Shown here piece after piece: positions 42,041 through 52,193 of a DNA stretch of 64,000 bases. The notes under the pieces were generated by a model that had not been told where the DNA came from, did no database searches, and saw nothing but the letters and a program-made list of their open reading frames with translations. Position 1 is the stretch's first letter. Each line of letters begins with the position of its first letter. The stretch is from assembly GCA_020698575.1 (NCBI GenBank), contig CM036239.1, positions 52,358,263 through 52,422,262 on the forward strand, read 5' to 3'. Origin of the DNA: Bostrychus sinensis (lineage: Eukaryota > Chordata > Actinopteri > Gobiiformes > Eleotridae). The translations under genes were made by a program, and so were the position numbers.

Positions 42041-45000
42041 TTCAATTCAATTCAACTTTATTGTCCCAGAGGGAAATTTGTCTTGGGCTCACAGTGCTGC
42101 CCACAGCTGCAGATTACATACAATCACAATCATCACAACAACCAGACAACAGTCAGTCAGCTCAAATGCACTTTTTCATACACAGAGATATGGCCACATC
42201 ATAGCCATGTTACTCTCCCTTAGTACAGAACCAATCGGCACAGCCCTCCAAACAAAAAAGGATAAAAAATCGCAGAAAAAATAAATAAGATAAAAAACCA
42301 CCATTAAGAAATAAAAAGACTCCTACCTGATGTTAGGAGGGTTTGTTTAGTAGGACAACAGACGTCGGAATAAAAGATAATTTATATCGATTGCTTTTGT
42401 ATTTGATTGCACGATAGCGCCGCCCTGAAGGTAAAATTTCATATTGCCCATACAGTAAGTGAGAAGGTTCATTTATGATTCTTTTGGCGTGTCTCATGAC
42501 AGAAGTCTCAAAAATTGCTTGTAAGGATGGGTACTCTTTCCTTCCCATGACTTTCATTGCATTTTTGACAAGTCTTTCAATTTTGGTTTTGTACTGAACA
42601 GTAAGTGACCCAAACCAGGCAACCATGCCGTATCTGACCAGGCTCTCAAGCACTGCATTATAAAAACGAGTCATAATCTTTATGCTCACACCAAACAATC
42701 TGAGTCGTCTTAAAAAGTGAAGCCTCTGAGACAGCTTACAGCATAAGAAATCAACATGTACATTCCATTTCAAAAGATTGTCCACATAGACACCCAGGTA
42801 TTTGAAAGATTCCACCTGCTCAATTTCCCTGCCTCCAATGATTACAGAGCCATGGAGCAGCAGTCCTCTGGGGTCAAAGACCATCTCTTTGGTTTTTACC
42901 ACATTTAGAATCAGATTGTGCTCTGAGCACCAGGACTGAAAGAAGTCAATTTCATTAAAATATGTGGCTGGAGAGTCACCAACTCTCAGTAAACTCAGAA
43001 TGATGGTGTCATCTGAAAATTTTAAAATTTTGTTATTTGGCAGACTGCTTCTGCATTCATTGGTGTACAAGGTAAACAGGATAGGAGAGCTTACGGCTCC
43101 TTGTGGCACCCCTGTGCTACAAGTTTTTACTCTAGACAGAGTACTGTTTACCTTTACTCGTTGTGACCTATTTGTTAAAAAAGAATAGAACCACTTTACC
43201 AGACAAGCACTTACATTTAAGTCCTTGAGTTTTTGTACAAGTAGATGAGGGTGAACTGTATCAAAAGCAGAACTAAAGTCCGCAAATAAAACACGCGCAT
43301 AACTGTCTGCATTCTCTAAATGTTTACAGATCATATGAGACATGCTGATAATAGCATCTGTAGTGCTAAACCCTTGTCTATAAGCGAACTGCAAGGGATC
43401 AAGAAAAGCTGAGACTTCAGATTTGAGTTTATTCACCATTATTTTCTCAAAACATTTCATGACAATGCTTGTCAAGGCCACAGGCCTATAGTCTTTATTT
43501 GAGGCTGGGCAAGACGTTTTAGGAATAGGGATTATCGTTGACCTTTTCCAGAACTGTGGAACAGAACAGCTCTTAATAGACAGCTGAAATATTGGGCACC
43601 AAGCCTCAGATAGCTCCTGGGCACAATTTTTCAATAGGAAGGCTGACAGGCCATCCGGACCAGCAGCTTTCTTTATTGAGACTCTGCCAAAGATGGCTTG
43701 AACACACTGCTTATCAATTTTAAAGCTGTGAGTGTTATTTTGAGAGTTGATGTTAGCGAAAGTGGCAGAATCACAATCGTTCTGTATGTCAAATCTTAAA
43801 AAGAAATCGTTTAGATTATTAGCACATTCCTCATCATTCATGGTGATCAAATTTTGTTTATTCATATTCATGTGTGTGATCTTTTTCACTGAGTCCCAAA
43901 GTTTTTTATTGTCCATGCTACTAAAACTCCTTTCTAAGAACTCCCTTTCCTTTTCCCTTGCTTCCCTTAGTACAGTATTCAGTTCCTTCTGTGCTATAGC
44001 TGCACCAGCTCTATCCTTATTTTTAAAAGCCAGACGCTTTTTGTTAATACTATCTTTAACATCCTTAGTTATGTGTGGCTTATTGTTCGGAAAGTGCAAA
44101 ATTAGCTTTTTCGGAACAACAATGTCCATGCAAAACTTGATGTACTCTGTAATGGTCTCTGTAGCTTCATTTAATTCCAGGTTATGGAAGATGCTCCAAT
44201 CTGTGCAGGAAAAGCAGCCCCTCAATGTCTCCACACTGTCCTCTGTCCACTGCAGCACTGTCTTGAATTGTGGCTTTGATGATTTAAGCACAGTTCTATA
44301 TGTGGGCATGAGATGGACAGTGGCATGGTCTGAATTTGCAAGTGGAGGGAGGGCCTTTGCTCTGTACGCATTCTTTATGTTAACAAAGCATTTGTCCAAT
44401 ACCTTATCCTTCCGGGTGCTGCATTTAATGTATTGATAAAATCCAGGAAGCTCCAGGCGACATTGATTAAAATCCCCAAGTATGAAGACTGCGGCCCCTG
44501 GAGTATGCTGGAGTTCATTATGGACACACTCGACCAAGTGATTTGCTGCCTTCTTAGCGTTCCCATTTGGAGGAATATATACTGCACAGATTATGACATT
44601 GCCAAATTCCCGCGGTAAATAGAAAGGGCGCATGGACAAACACAATACTTCCATATTCTGGTCGCAAGACTGATCTCTGATTGTCACTTGTTTGCACCAT
44701 GCATTTTTAATGTACACACAAATCCCGCCACCCCTGGACTTCCCAGAGGATGCGGTCCTGTCCGCCCTCACACAAGAGAATCCCTCGATTTGGAGGAAAC
44801 TGTCTGGTATATCCGGCCGGAGCCACGTCTCAGTTAAAACCATAACACATGAATCTCTATATTCGCGACAGTGACGACTGTTTAAACGCAGTTCGTCCAA
44901 TTTGCAAGACAGTGACCGCACATTGCTCAAGATGATCGAGGGAAGCGGTGGTTTATTACCCCTTCTCCGGAGCCGCTGCCTTACGCCTCCGCGTCTGCCT

Positions 45001-45452
45001 CGCTTGCGTCGCTTTGGCCCGGTCGCAGGCTTCCTCCTCACCTCCATGGGCAGTCCGTTTGGAAGCGGACTGCCTTTGTGTTGAAGGGCCAGCAGAAACT
45101 CCCTCGAGTAGGCATAGTGCAGGCCGTTGCTTGCTGATGTTGAAGAAGACGAGGACAAAGACTTGCAGAAGACTACGCTAACTGCCCAGAGCAGCAGCAA
45201 CAGGATAGCAAATAGCCTCATAGCTCGGCGTAGTGGCTAGCTATGCTATCTGGCCATAGCCCACGGTAAGAGAGTAGGGAGCGTTGTGCCGTATGGCCCT
45301 GAACTCCTGCGCTAAACAGTACAAATAGCGTAGACTGTTGTCCCACAACGCTCACACTTTCTTCCTTAGTTAAAAATAATAAGAAAAAAGTTAAAATCGG
45401 CAGCCACAGCACAAGAGCCCGGGTCGCCGCAGTGCAGCGCCACCGGAAGTTC
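42041..45452 (-). mobile_element. Near full-length Rex1/CR1-type LINE
   Basis: It is oriented on the minus strand with a 5' UTR of about 230 bases (45452-45222), one long ORF (45221-42333) and a 3' UTR of about 290 bases ending ...CTGGGACAATAAAGTTGAAT and a TTGAA repeat tail at 42041-42056. Any target duplication is at most a few bases (GAA). It interrupts an exon (see 42035-45535). Confidence 0.75.
42333..45221 (-). CDS. LINE endonuclease/reverse transcriptase, uninterrupted 962-residue ORF
   Basis: The protein should nick DNA and reverse-transcribe its own RNA. Residues 1-22 form a hydrophobic signal-like segment (MRLFAILLLLLWAVSVV), then a basic stretch (RRKRGRRGGVRQRLRRR, about 71-87). 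The APE-type endonuclease spans about 95-310: SNVRSLSCK, TETWL with E131, GDFNQC at 249-254, SDHATVHL at 297-304. The reverse transcriptase spans about 510-790: KKAAGPDG, DYRPVALTS, FADFSSAFDTVH, STGVPQGAVSSPILF and the catalytic box FSDD at 735-738 (FADD in most relatives). The C-terminal region contains LRRLRLFGVS and LVRYGM. No stop or frameshift. The Ala-to-Ser change in the box may or may not matter. Confidence 0.88.
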   Translation of the reverse strand: MRLFAILLLLLWAVSVVFCKSLSSSSSTSASNGLHYAYSREFLLALQHKGSPLPNGLPMEVRRKPATGPKRRKRGRRGGVRQRLRRRGNKPPLPSIILSNVRSLSCKLDELRLNSRHCREYRDSCVMVLTETWLRPDIPDSFLQIEGFSCVRADRTASSGKSRGGGICVYIKNAWCKQVTIRDQSCDQNMEVLCLSMRPFYLPREFGNVIICAVYIPPNGNAKKAANHLVECVHNELQHTPGAAVFILGDFNQCRLELPGFYQYIKCSTRKDKVLDKCFVNIKNAYRAKALPPLANSDHATVHLMPTYRTVLKSSKPQFKTVLQWTEDSVETLRGCFSCTDWSIFHNLELNEATETITEYIKFCMDIVVPKKLILHFPNNKPHITKDVKDSINKKRLAFKNKDRAGAAIAQKELNTVLREAREKEREFLERSFSSMDNKKLWDSVKKITHMNMNKQNLITMNDEECANNLNDFFLRFDIQNDCDSATFANINSQNNTHSFKIDKQCVQAIFGRVSIKKAAGPDGLSAFLLKNCAQELSEAWCPIFQLSIKSCSVPQFWKRSTIIPIPKTSCPASNKDYRPVALTSIVMKCFEKIMVNKLKSEVSAFLDPLQFAYRQGFSTTDAIISMSHMICKHLENADSYARVLFADFSSAFDTVHPHLLVQKLKDLNVSACLVKWFYSFLTNRSQRVKVNSTLSRVKTCSTGVPQGAVSSPILFTLYTNECRSSLPNNKILKFSDDTIILSLLRVGDSPATYFNEIDFFQSWCSEHNLILNVVKTKEMVFDPRGLLLHGSVIIGGREIEQVESFKYLGVYVDNLLKWNVHVDFLCCKLSQRLHFLRRLRLFGVSIKIMTRFYNAVLESLVRYGMVAWFGSLTVQYKTKIERLVKNAMKVMGRKEYPSLQAIFETSVMRHAKRIINEPSHLLYGQYEILPSGRRYRAIKYKSNRYKLSFIPTSVVLLNKPS

Positions 45453-45615
45453 TTCCTTGATCAGTTCCTCTGCGGGCTTACCAAGATACTCCATCAAGGC
45501 TTGAATTATGGCGTCTCTCTTACTCTCGACATTGTCTTTAGAAAATTAAAGAATAATTATACATCACTGGAAACCATTCACCTTAAAAATAAATTCAGTA
45601 TACAGTAAACTGTAC

Positions 45616-45760
45616 CTCATTGATGGAATTCAGAACTGGTCTTATTTTTATGCCACTAACTCCCCCTTTTCTTGACAGTATCTCCAGTAGTTTCGGTGTG
45701 TAAAGGTTCAGCTTTTCCAGAAATGTTCGCTCAAGATTGATCATTGAACTCATGTTTGAT
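45616..45760 (-). CDS. SAMD3-like family exon upstream of the LINE
   Basis: It is bounded by acceptor cttcattcag and donor GAG|GTACAG on the minus strand and reads SMINLERTFLEKLNLYTPKL, LEILSRKGGVSGIKIRPVLN. Such 'F..kl..ytPkLleil..k.G..G' segments precede the exon at 45535 in this family. More upstream exons were not found in 45761-46276. Confidence 0.5.
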
Positions 45761-46276
45761 CTGAATGAAGAGAGAGGATTAGGCCAACAGTCAACCCACA
45801 CATTCAACATGACAACATAGTAGTAGAAAGCTAAGGAAAGTTGATTTTGGATGTTGTGTGCCAAAACCATCCTCCTGCTTTATGTTCACACATTTTAGTC
45901 AATTTTGGTGTAATTTATAAATAAACACACGTGGCAGACATGTGTCAACAGAATTCAGAAAACAGACAGAAAAAAACTAATAAAACCTTACTTTTTGAAA
46001 TTAAAATAATAACAATAATTACAAGTGATATGTTGGGATTAAACAGTTTAACATGTATTTACTGGACCAGTGTGCCGATAGCAGATTTCAGATGATAATT
46101 TTCATCAATCTTCTATCTTAAATTCTGTAGAGAGAAAAAAAAAAAAAAACATTATTATGGCAACCGCTCTATAAAAATCTGCATTTTAAAGCCCAGGACA
46201 AACCACACCTCAATAAAGGTTAGAATAAAATCAATAACGTTTAAAGACAACAAAAAATACATCAAAGATCAAAATT
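45761..46276. other. No gene seen
   Basis: AT-rich with a poly(A) run near 46135-46149. Confidence 0.4.
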
Positions 46277-46508
46277 ATAAGCTGTGTCCCAATGCAACGG
46301 CTGTAGCCTTCGAAGGTCGCGGTCCACGGAGGCTACTCCTTCTTGTGGCCTTCGTGGACCGCAAAGGCCGAGCCGAAATGGGACGGTCCGGTCCACGGAG
46401 CGTACGTCAACAGCTGCTCCTCCTCTCACGTTTGCCGCCGCTGTCGCTTAGCAACCAGGACTGCAGCTGCTCGCGCTAATTCACTTTATTCATTGGTCAC
46501 GAGCAGAA

Positions 46509-46622
46509 ATGGAGCCAGAAATAACAGTGATTTTATTTTTTATTTTGTTTAATTTACTCCTCGAGGAGTTTGAAGCCGTTACCCGCCGACCGCGGTGGGT
46601 GATGTTTTTCCGGCAGACCTCA
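46509..46622 (+). pseudogene. Harbinger-2 transposase, first exon
   Basis: The ATG at 46509 opens a frame with a hydrophobic segment (ITVILFFILFNLLLEEFEAV) and TRRPRWVMFF, then a donor TCA|GTAAGT. The exon or intron that follows is cut by a deletion ending in the palindrome at 46643-46700. Confidence 0.45.
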
Positions 46623-46642
46623 GTAAGTCATCAACCTTTTAA

Positions 46643-46700
46643 CTTGCCTCTTTTACTCGAAAATTATATATATATATAATTTTCGAGTAAAAGAGGCAAG
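46643..46700. repeat. 58-base perfect palindrome
   Basis: 29-base arms starting CTTGCCTCTTTTACTCGAAA meet at an ATATAT centre without a loop. It sits exactly where the transposase gene lacks its helix-turn-helix region and first catalytic Asp. Confidence 0.95.
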
Positions 46701-47332
46701 GGCCGCTTCATGGACATCTATGTGGGCTGGCCTGGGTCAGTCCACGACTCGAGAGTGCTCCGCCACAGCCCACTGTACAGGCGCGCACTCTACCCTCCTC
46801 CAGGGCACTTCATCCTCGCAGATGGCGGGTACCCGTGCCTCCAACAGCCACTCCCCCTCATCACTCCCTACAAGAGGCCACTGCAAGGTGTGGGAGCCCA
46901 GTGCTTCAACCACCATCACTCAAGGGCACGCTCCATTATAGAGCGTGCCTTTGGGATGATGAAGACCAGGTTCCGGGCCATCTTCTTTCATGCACTGGAG
47001 GTGCACCACACCTTTGCACCCCATGTGAGTAATTGCATTATTTTAGAATAGTGAACACTAAATCAAAACGGGGCGATTTTCATTTTTAAGATATATAATG
47101 CCATTTTTAAACCATTCTGCCATTTCAGGTCATAGCAGCATGTGCCATCCTCCATAACATCTGCCTAGAGGCAGGAGATATCGTGGCCCCGGAGGATGAG
47201 CCTGACGACAAGCCTGAGGAGGATGAGGGGGAGAATGACCTAGAGACCGTCTGCAGAGCGCACTGGCGTGACCAGCTTTCTGCAGAGGTGTCTGCCCTGG
47301 AGGAGGTCCCTGCTGGCCATGATTATTTATAA
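46701..47332 (+). pseudogene. Harbinger-2 transposase, C-terminal part
   Basis: Exon 46701-47024 encodes RFMDIYVGWPGSVHDSRVLR with the second catalytic Asp, ILADGGYPCLQQPLPLITPY and RARSIIERAFGMMKTRFRAI with the catalytic Glu. It ends APH|GTGAGT. Exon 47129-47332 follows the acceptor catttcag with VIAACAILHNICLEAGD and an acidic tail ending HDYL and TAA. The first catalytic Asp and DNA-binding region are missing upstream, replaced by the palindrome, so no active transposase is expected. Confidence 0.8.
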
Positions 47333-47478
47333 CAGGTAAATTATTTAATAATTACTGATTTCAAATATTAGTGAAAATGTTATGTGTTTTACCCCTGTGA
47401 AATTATTGTGTGTCAAGGATTAATGCAAATATGACTGAGGTAGTATGCTGTACATTTTTCAATATTCTTGCCTCTTCT

Positions 47479-47766
47479 GTCTTAGTGACATGGCAGCCAT
47501 CGATTGCCCCAGCCCTGCAAACCCAGGCCATGGACGATGTGGTGGACAGTGACGACAGATCCCAACACTCTGGAGACCACCCCTGTATGAGCCCCCACTT
47601 TGCCAGCCAGAAGAGGAACACCAGGACCTTAATTTTGGCAGCCCACCTGTGCCTCTGCTCCTGGTCAGAAGGTCCAGCGACACTGCACAAGACTTCCTGC
47701 AGCGGGAATCAGGCTCTCTCCTGCTGGCTGAAAAACCTGTCCAGCACAGCACCAACATTGTAAATA
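47479..47766 (+). other. Candidate 3'-terminal exon after the transposase
   Basis: An acceptor-like cttctgtcttag precedes open sequence in more than one frame, for instance YEPPLCQPEEEHQDLNFG then LLVRRSSDTAQDFLQ. AATAAA follows at about 47780. Possibly a decayed second coding segment of the Harbinger or an alternative 3' end. Not recognised. Confidence 0.25.
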
Positions 47767-47890
47767 GTTCTTAAATATTAATAAATGATTTACAGTTCAT
47801 AATAATCTTACCTGTCCGTGTGTGTTGTTTTGTGATTTTATGTTTGTTGTAAAAGCTAAACACACACACTTTAATATATTTTAAAACATT

Positions 47891-49510
47891 TTATTTATTT
47901 TTTAAATTATTTTTATCTACCAGCTTCTCTAAAATTGAAAACAGCTTTGTAAATGTTTCCTTCCGCTCCTCGGCCTTCCTCTCCTCTGCCTCCCTGTACG
48001 TTCTTACATCCTCCCTCCACATCTCAAGAAACTCCTCCTCTCTGTCCTTCTTCCTTTTCCTCTTCCTTCCTCCTGCCACTACCTGCACCTCTTCTTCTTC
48101 TGCCTCACTCTCATCCCCAGCTGCACTTGGCCCTGGTGTGTCCTCAGGGATTGAGGCGATTAGGACAGGGGGGTTGATTGAGGGCCTCTGTCCCAACACC
48201 TCGTCCATGGGGACAAACCAGGGCCAAGTTGCAGCTGTGGGCTGTCCGGCCACCCCTTGCCCTGTACCTGGACACTTGCAATCCTTAAACAGAGGAAACC
48301 AGACAAAGGTCAACACAAAATCAAGCAAAAGTGTTTATTCTATTAAATAATAAATAACACATTTATACTTTTCATTTGAAATCACATGTACATATTTTGT
48401 ATTTTTTTTTCAGGTTGTCCCATTTCTTTTTGGCCTGGAGGGGCGTGACCTTCCCCTGCAGGCCTAACTTCTCCAGCACTGTCCTAATCGTACAGAGAAG
48501 AGTACAACTTCGGTCTATAGTAGTTTTATAATAAACAGAAATTATGAATGTTTATCAAGAACTCCCAGGGTTAATACAGTAATTTTTCAAAGTTTTTCAA
48601 TAAGCATGCAACATGTCTGTATTAGTCTCAGTAATCTTTTAACCAACTGTGTTTGGAGAAACAAGCAACAAGAAAGTTTATGCTCTTTCCAGTTTAGTAT
48701 TTTTGTTGAAAGGCACATTTGGTAACAGTTATGTGACTCCAGCAGTGTTGTCCAGGCTTAAGCCGAGACGCTGTGGATCAGACAGGTAAATTAATATGGA
48801 CAGTTTCAATATAGATACTGTTTCTAACCATAATGTTTTAAAGCAAGACAACAACAACAGTAATGTCAGCACTGATCTGATTTTTTTACAGTCCATCTGA
48901 GATAGTCAACAGGAGTAAAGTATGCTCTACACAGAGCTGTGTGGAGCTGACAGATTTAAAATAAGAGCCAGCTGAACACAGATGTATGGATGAGTGGCAG
49001 CTGCACACATAAAGCTATACATGTTTGAAAACAAGCCTTTAAACAGTTACCTTATCAGTCATCTAAATTATATTTTAACCATAAAGATGACTATGGATAT
49101 AACGTTATAACAAACGTGGTGATGTTGCCTTACCTCCAAGCCACACTGGCCGAGTTTTTGGCTCCAGTGAAAAGGTGGTCGTGTTCCCCCCTTAGCTTTA
49201 TAAATTGAGCCGTGTGCTCCTTGCTCCCTTAAAGTAAAAAATAAATAAAAAAAATTAGTTTTGCAGTCTGTCAAATTCTTAAAGTTTTAATGGGCTTTTC
49301 CCAGCTGTGTAAACTAGCTAAACGCTCAATCAAATTACCGATGTTAACCATACGTTAATACCTAACTATTTTAACATTTTTGAGGGGCTTTAAACCCCGT
49401 TGTTTTATTACAGTGGTTTTGTTATTATTAGATTAAGTTTGAACCCCGTACTTACATTTAAAAACGTATTCCTCCGCTGACGAGCAGCTCTCTCCGCCTG
49501 CCTCTGCCAT
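47891..49510 (-). CDS. Harbinger-2 Myb/SANT-like DNA-binding protein (four exons)
   Basis: Exons on the minus strand: 49510-49456 (MAEAGGESCSSAEEYVFK), 49227-49134 (SKEHTAQFIKLRGEHDHLFT, GAKNSASVAW), 48483 to about 48431 (TVLEKLGLQGKVTPLQAKKK, WDNLKKKYK) and 48283-47891 (DCKCPGTGQG, AATWPWFVPMDEVLG, RPSINPPV, an acidic stretch, KRKRKKDREEEFLEMWRED). Together they form a trihelix/Myb-SANT domain plus the Pro/acidic and coiled tail of Harbinger accessory proteins, which bind the transposon ends and help the transposase enter the nucleus. Exon phases fit. The donor of exon 3 reads AAA|ATATGT, where GT would be expected, so that splice site seems mutated. Otherwise no stop or frameshift is seen. 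Confidence 0.72.
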
Positions 49511-49734
49511 CTTCGAACGTTAGACAAGCAGCGCGCAGTGAATCATGGGATACGTTGGGCCGCGAAGGATGCATCCGATGCAGCCTTCGTTCAGCGGGAA
49601 AGGAAGGCCGCATTCGTGGGCTGCATTTGAAGTAGCCTTCAAATTGGGACACCCCTGTCGCGCCGACTGTGACGTAATCGGCCTTCAAATGTAGCCGACG
49701 AAGGCTGCAGCCGTTGAATTGGGACACAGCTATA

Positions 49735-51039
49735 GTGTTGTTAATAGGTCATTATCTGTATTGGGGTGCTTTGGCTCTTTATGCCCTATACACCAACTTT
49801 AAAACAATTCACAGTACAACAATTGCTTACAATCAACAAAAACATGATTATATGTAATTAGATGCTCTTTTATTTTTTTCCCTACTTTTAGCGGCCCGCT
49901 GCTGTGTGCGTGATAAGATTGGGCTTGGAAAAACACGGGAGGCTGTTAGCATACATTTGGTGTGTGACTTAACCACCCAACATTAGCTAAAGTTATCAGT
50001 CCAAAATAAAGCTGTATCGTGGTTACTAAACGTAACATTCTGTACTGTGTATCTGTACACATCCCCAAATGGTCGGAATTTACATTGCAGGAGGAGTCAA
50101 ATTGAAATGAGCTGGATTCAGAGTGACAAAATTGCTACAAAATCCACTTCGCTAAGCTAACGCTTTGTTAGCGCTTAGCTTTTTGTTAACTTGGTAGCCT
50201 CTCCCTCTGCTGCAGTTGTGGCTAACCCCACTTTGCACTGAACTACAAAAACTCACCTCCATCAACTGATTGTTCAATGTGAACCTCTCTTTTGTGGTCT
50301 TAAGTATCAGCAAGTCAAATGAAAATAGCAAGACCCAGCAAATACACCCGTTTCATCAAACCCCAACACATAGCACCATGACCGCTAACTGATGCTAATA
50401 CATATAGATTGAGATAAATGGCTAAACCAGCAAATTATAACAAAGCAGGGGACCAGACTGTGTTATCATTCGGGTAAGTCCCAATGAAAGATATACTCAC
50501 GCATTCATGGAAAGTGCAAGTGTTGCAGCAGCAATAGGCTCACCAGCTCAGGTCTGACCGAGAGATGCGTCCAGAGGAGCGCACACGTGAGGACAAACTT
50601 GAACTGTGCATTTTACTTGCTATTTTTTTGTTTGTGCTTATCAGTGTTAATGCAGAGGAATCTTAGGTACATATTAAGTATGCAAGGACAATTAATTTAA
50701 TTGAAGAAATAGCACATACAACATTACAAAACAACAGTTTGAAAATTACATAGATTTCATGAGAAAAGGCCCCAACAAAAAGATGCTTTGTAAATTTCAG
50801 TGAAAGATCCAAATAATATTTACTGGGCTGAAAATCACTTTTATCAGTGTATTTACTCTGGCAGCCATTAACGCAAGAGCCAATGACGTCATAATGGTCC
50901 ACCGAACCATTAAGCTTCCACCTTTTTTTCAAGCTTAAATAAATTTGGACACATTTGCATTTCACATTTTATCACATAAAATAGAGCTTCTTTATCATAG
51001 TTCATATCAGCACTGCTGCTGTGAAGGACATCAGGCATG
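49735..51039. other. No gene seen
   Basis: AT-rich flank of Harbinger copy 2. A minus-strand frame at 50663-50965 has no motif. Confidence 0.4.
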
Positions 51040-51276
51040 AGGCCTTAAAAAAAGCCCTTTTAAGACACTACTGGTCCATGATATACTGGAGAAGGTGGGG
51101 TTTCACGAATCTATGAAGACCTATGAGCCCAGAGCGTTTTCAGCACCTGAGAAGGGCAGCGCAGCAAACAGGATTACTCAAACTCGTGTGAATTAAAGTG
51201 GGGATGTTTTTGAAGAGAAACTACATTAACATGGTAAAAAGCTCAGAAAAGTTGAGTTTGTATAAATAGGTCCCCT
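51040..51276 (-). repeat. Dispersed AAAGGGGACCTATT-type repeat, one end
   Basis: On the minus strand it begins AAAGGGGACCTATTTATACA, continues tttctgagctttttaccatg and gctgaaaacgctc. The same order occurs at 60063-60240 (aaaggtcccctattcttgta, tgagcttttaatcatg, ctgaaaacgctc). Non-coding DNA-transposon-like family. Confidence 0.5.
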
Positions 51277-51985
51277 TTAAACATTACATGGTGAAATACA
51301 TCCTGATATTGATCTTCTCACAGAAGACATTGTGGCTCTTGGCTGCTTGCTGTTTGCGTTGGTGAGCGGAGCAGAGCACAGAGGGGCGGAGCTGCTCATA
51401 CACACACCCAGGGTACTTTTTACTTTGTAGAAAAGAGGAATACAACTTTTCCTCCATCTGTGAACGTAGAACCTTTAAAACATTGACATCCCATCAACGG
51501 CACTCAGTCACTTATTCCAGTTTTCTGCTCCAGTCTTGGTGTTTAGGTGAGAGCACTGTGTCCTGTGGGCAATGCCTTGGCTGAAATAACCAGCAGCTAA
51601 GTGAGTGAGTGAGTGAGTGAGTAAGTTATATCTCAGACATTGTGTTTTTTTCAAAGAAGACGAAGGGTTGTGCAGAAAACGCTGGTAACAGTAAGCCCCC
51701 CTGAAGTCCACATTTATAAGGTTGTTTTGAACTACTGTGTAAAAATGCAAAGACTATTTGTTTTTTATAACATGGAGAAATTTGTTATCAATGTGAATTT
51801 TGAAATAAATTTATATTAAAGTTAAAGATGACTTTTTTTTAATGGCTTTAAGGGAATATATTCAGCTATTTATGTTCCACACCACTAGCAATTTGAAACA
51901 GTACACTTTGGCTAATAGCAAGTTCCCTTTCCTAGCATTGTCTTACATTAAGAGATAAGATATTTCTTGTCTCCACATCAGAGCA
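51277..51985. other. No gene seen; (GAGT)n at about 51600-51623
   Basis: Apart from the short tetranucleotide run nothing is recognised. Confidence 0.5.
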
Positions 51986-52193
51986 GTAGACATTACAGTA
52001 AAATACTGACATTAGATCAGTACAGTACTACTGTATAAATACCAGTAACTACTGTGTTTAAAATACAGTGCCACTGTATAATTGATTGAACAGTAACTTA
52101 CTGTTATATGTTAAAACCGTACCAGTGCTGTAAATTAACAGTAAAATGCTGGCAACCCTGCTGCCAGTATTTTACTGTTAATTTACAGGTACA
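51986..52193. repeat. Palindromic cagtaaa/tttactg repeat
   Basis: TGTAAATTAACAGTAAAATG...gccagtattttactgttaatttaca (52129-52188) is a near-perfect hairpin. Upstream 51990-52110 holds further cagtaaaatac/cagtaacttactg units. Likely a fold-back MITE. Confidence 0.55.

Larger units (their letters stand above)
42035..45535 (-). pseudogene. SAMD3-like exon split by a LINE insertion
   Basis: The right part (45535-45453) follows the acceptor ttttctaaag and reads NVESKRDAIIQALMEYLGKP, AEELIKE. The left part (42040-42035) adds TAC CAG and a clean donor GTAATT. Joined across the LINE the exon would end EELIKEYQ, a natural exon end for this family. The reading phase does not agree with the preceding exon's simple GT-AG junction by one base, so the gene may already carry another defect. 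Confidence 0.58.
46280..49731. mobile_element. PIF/Harbinger DNA transposon copy 2, both ends present
   Basis: The ends are inverted repeats: AGCTGTGTCCCAATGCAACG on the left and, inverted, AGCTGTGTCCCAATTCAACG on the right, extending to GGCTG(t/c)AGCCTTCG. ATA flanks both sides (46277-46279, 49732-49734). It carries a plus-strand transposase gene with an internal deletion and a minus-strand Myb/SANT-like gene. Different family from copy 1. Confidence 0.85.

Noticed and set aside
43747..44436. 229-codon plus-strand ORF
   Set aside because: Antisense shadow of the LINE protein; hydrophobic composition arises from the complementary codons.
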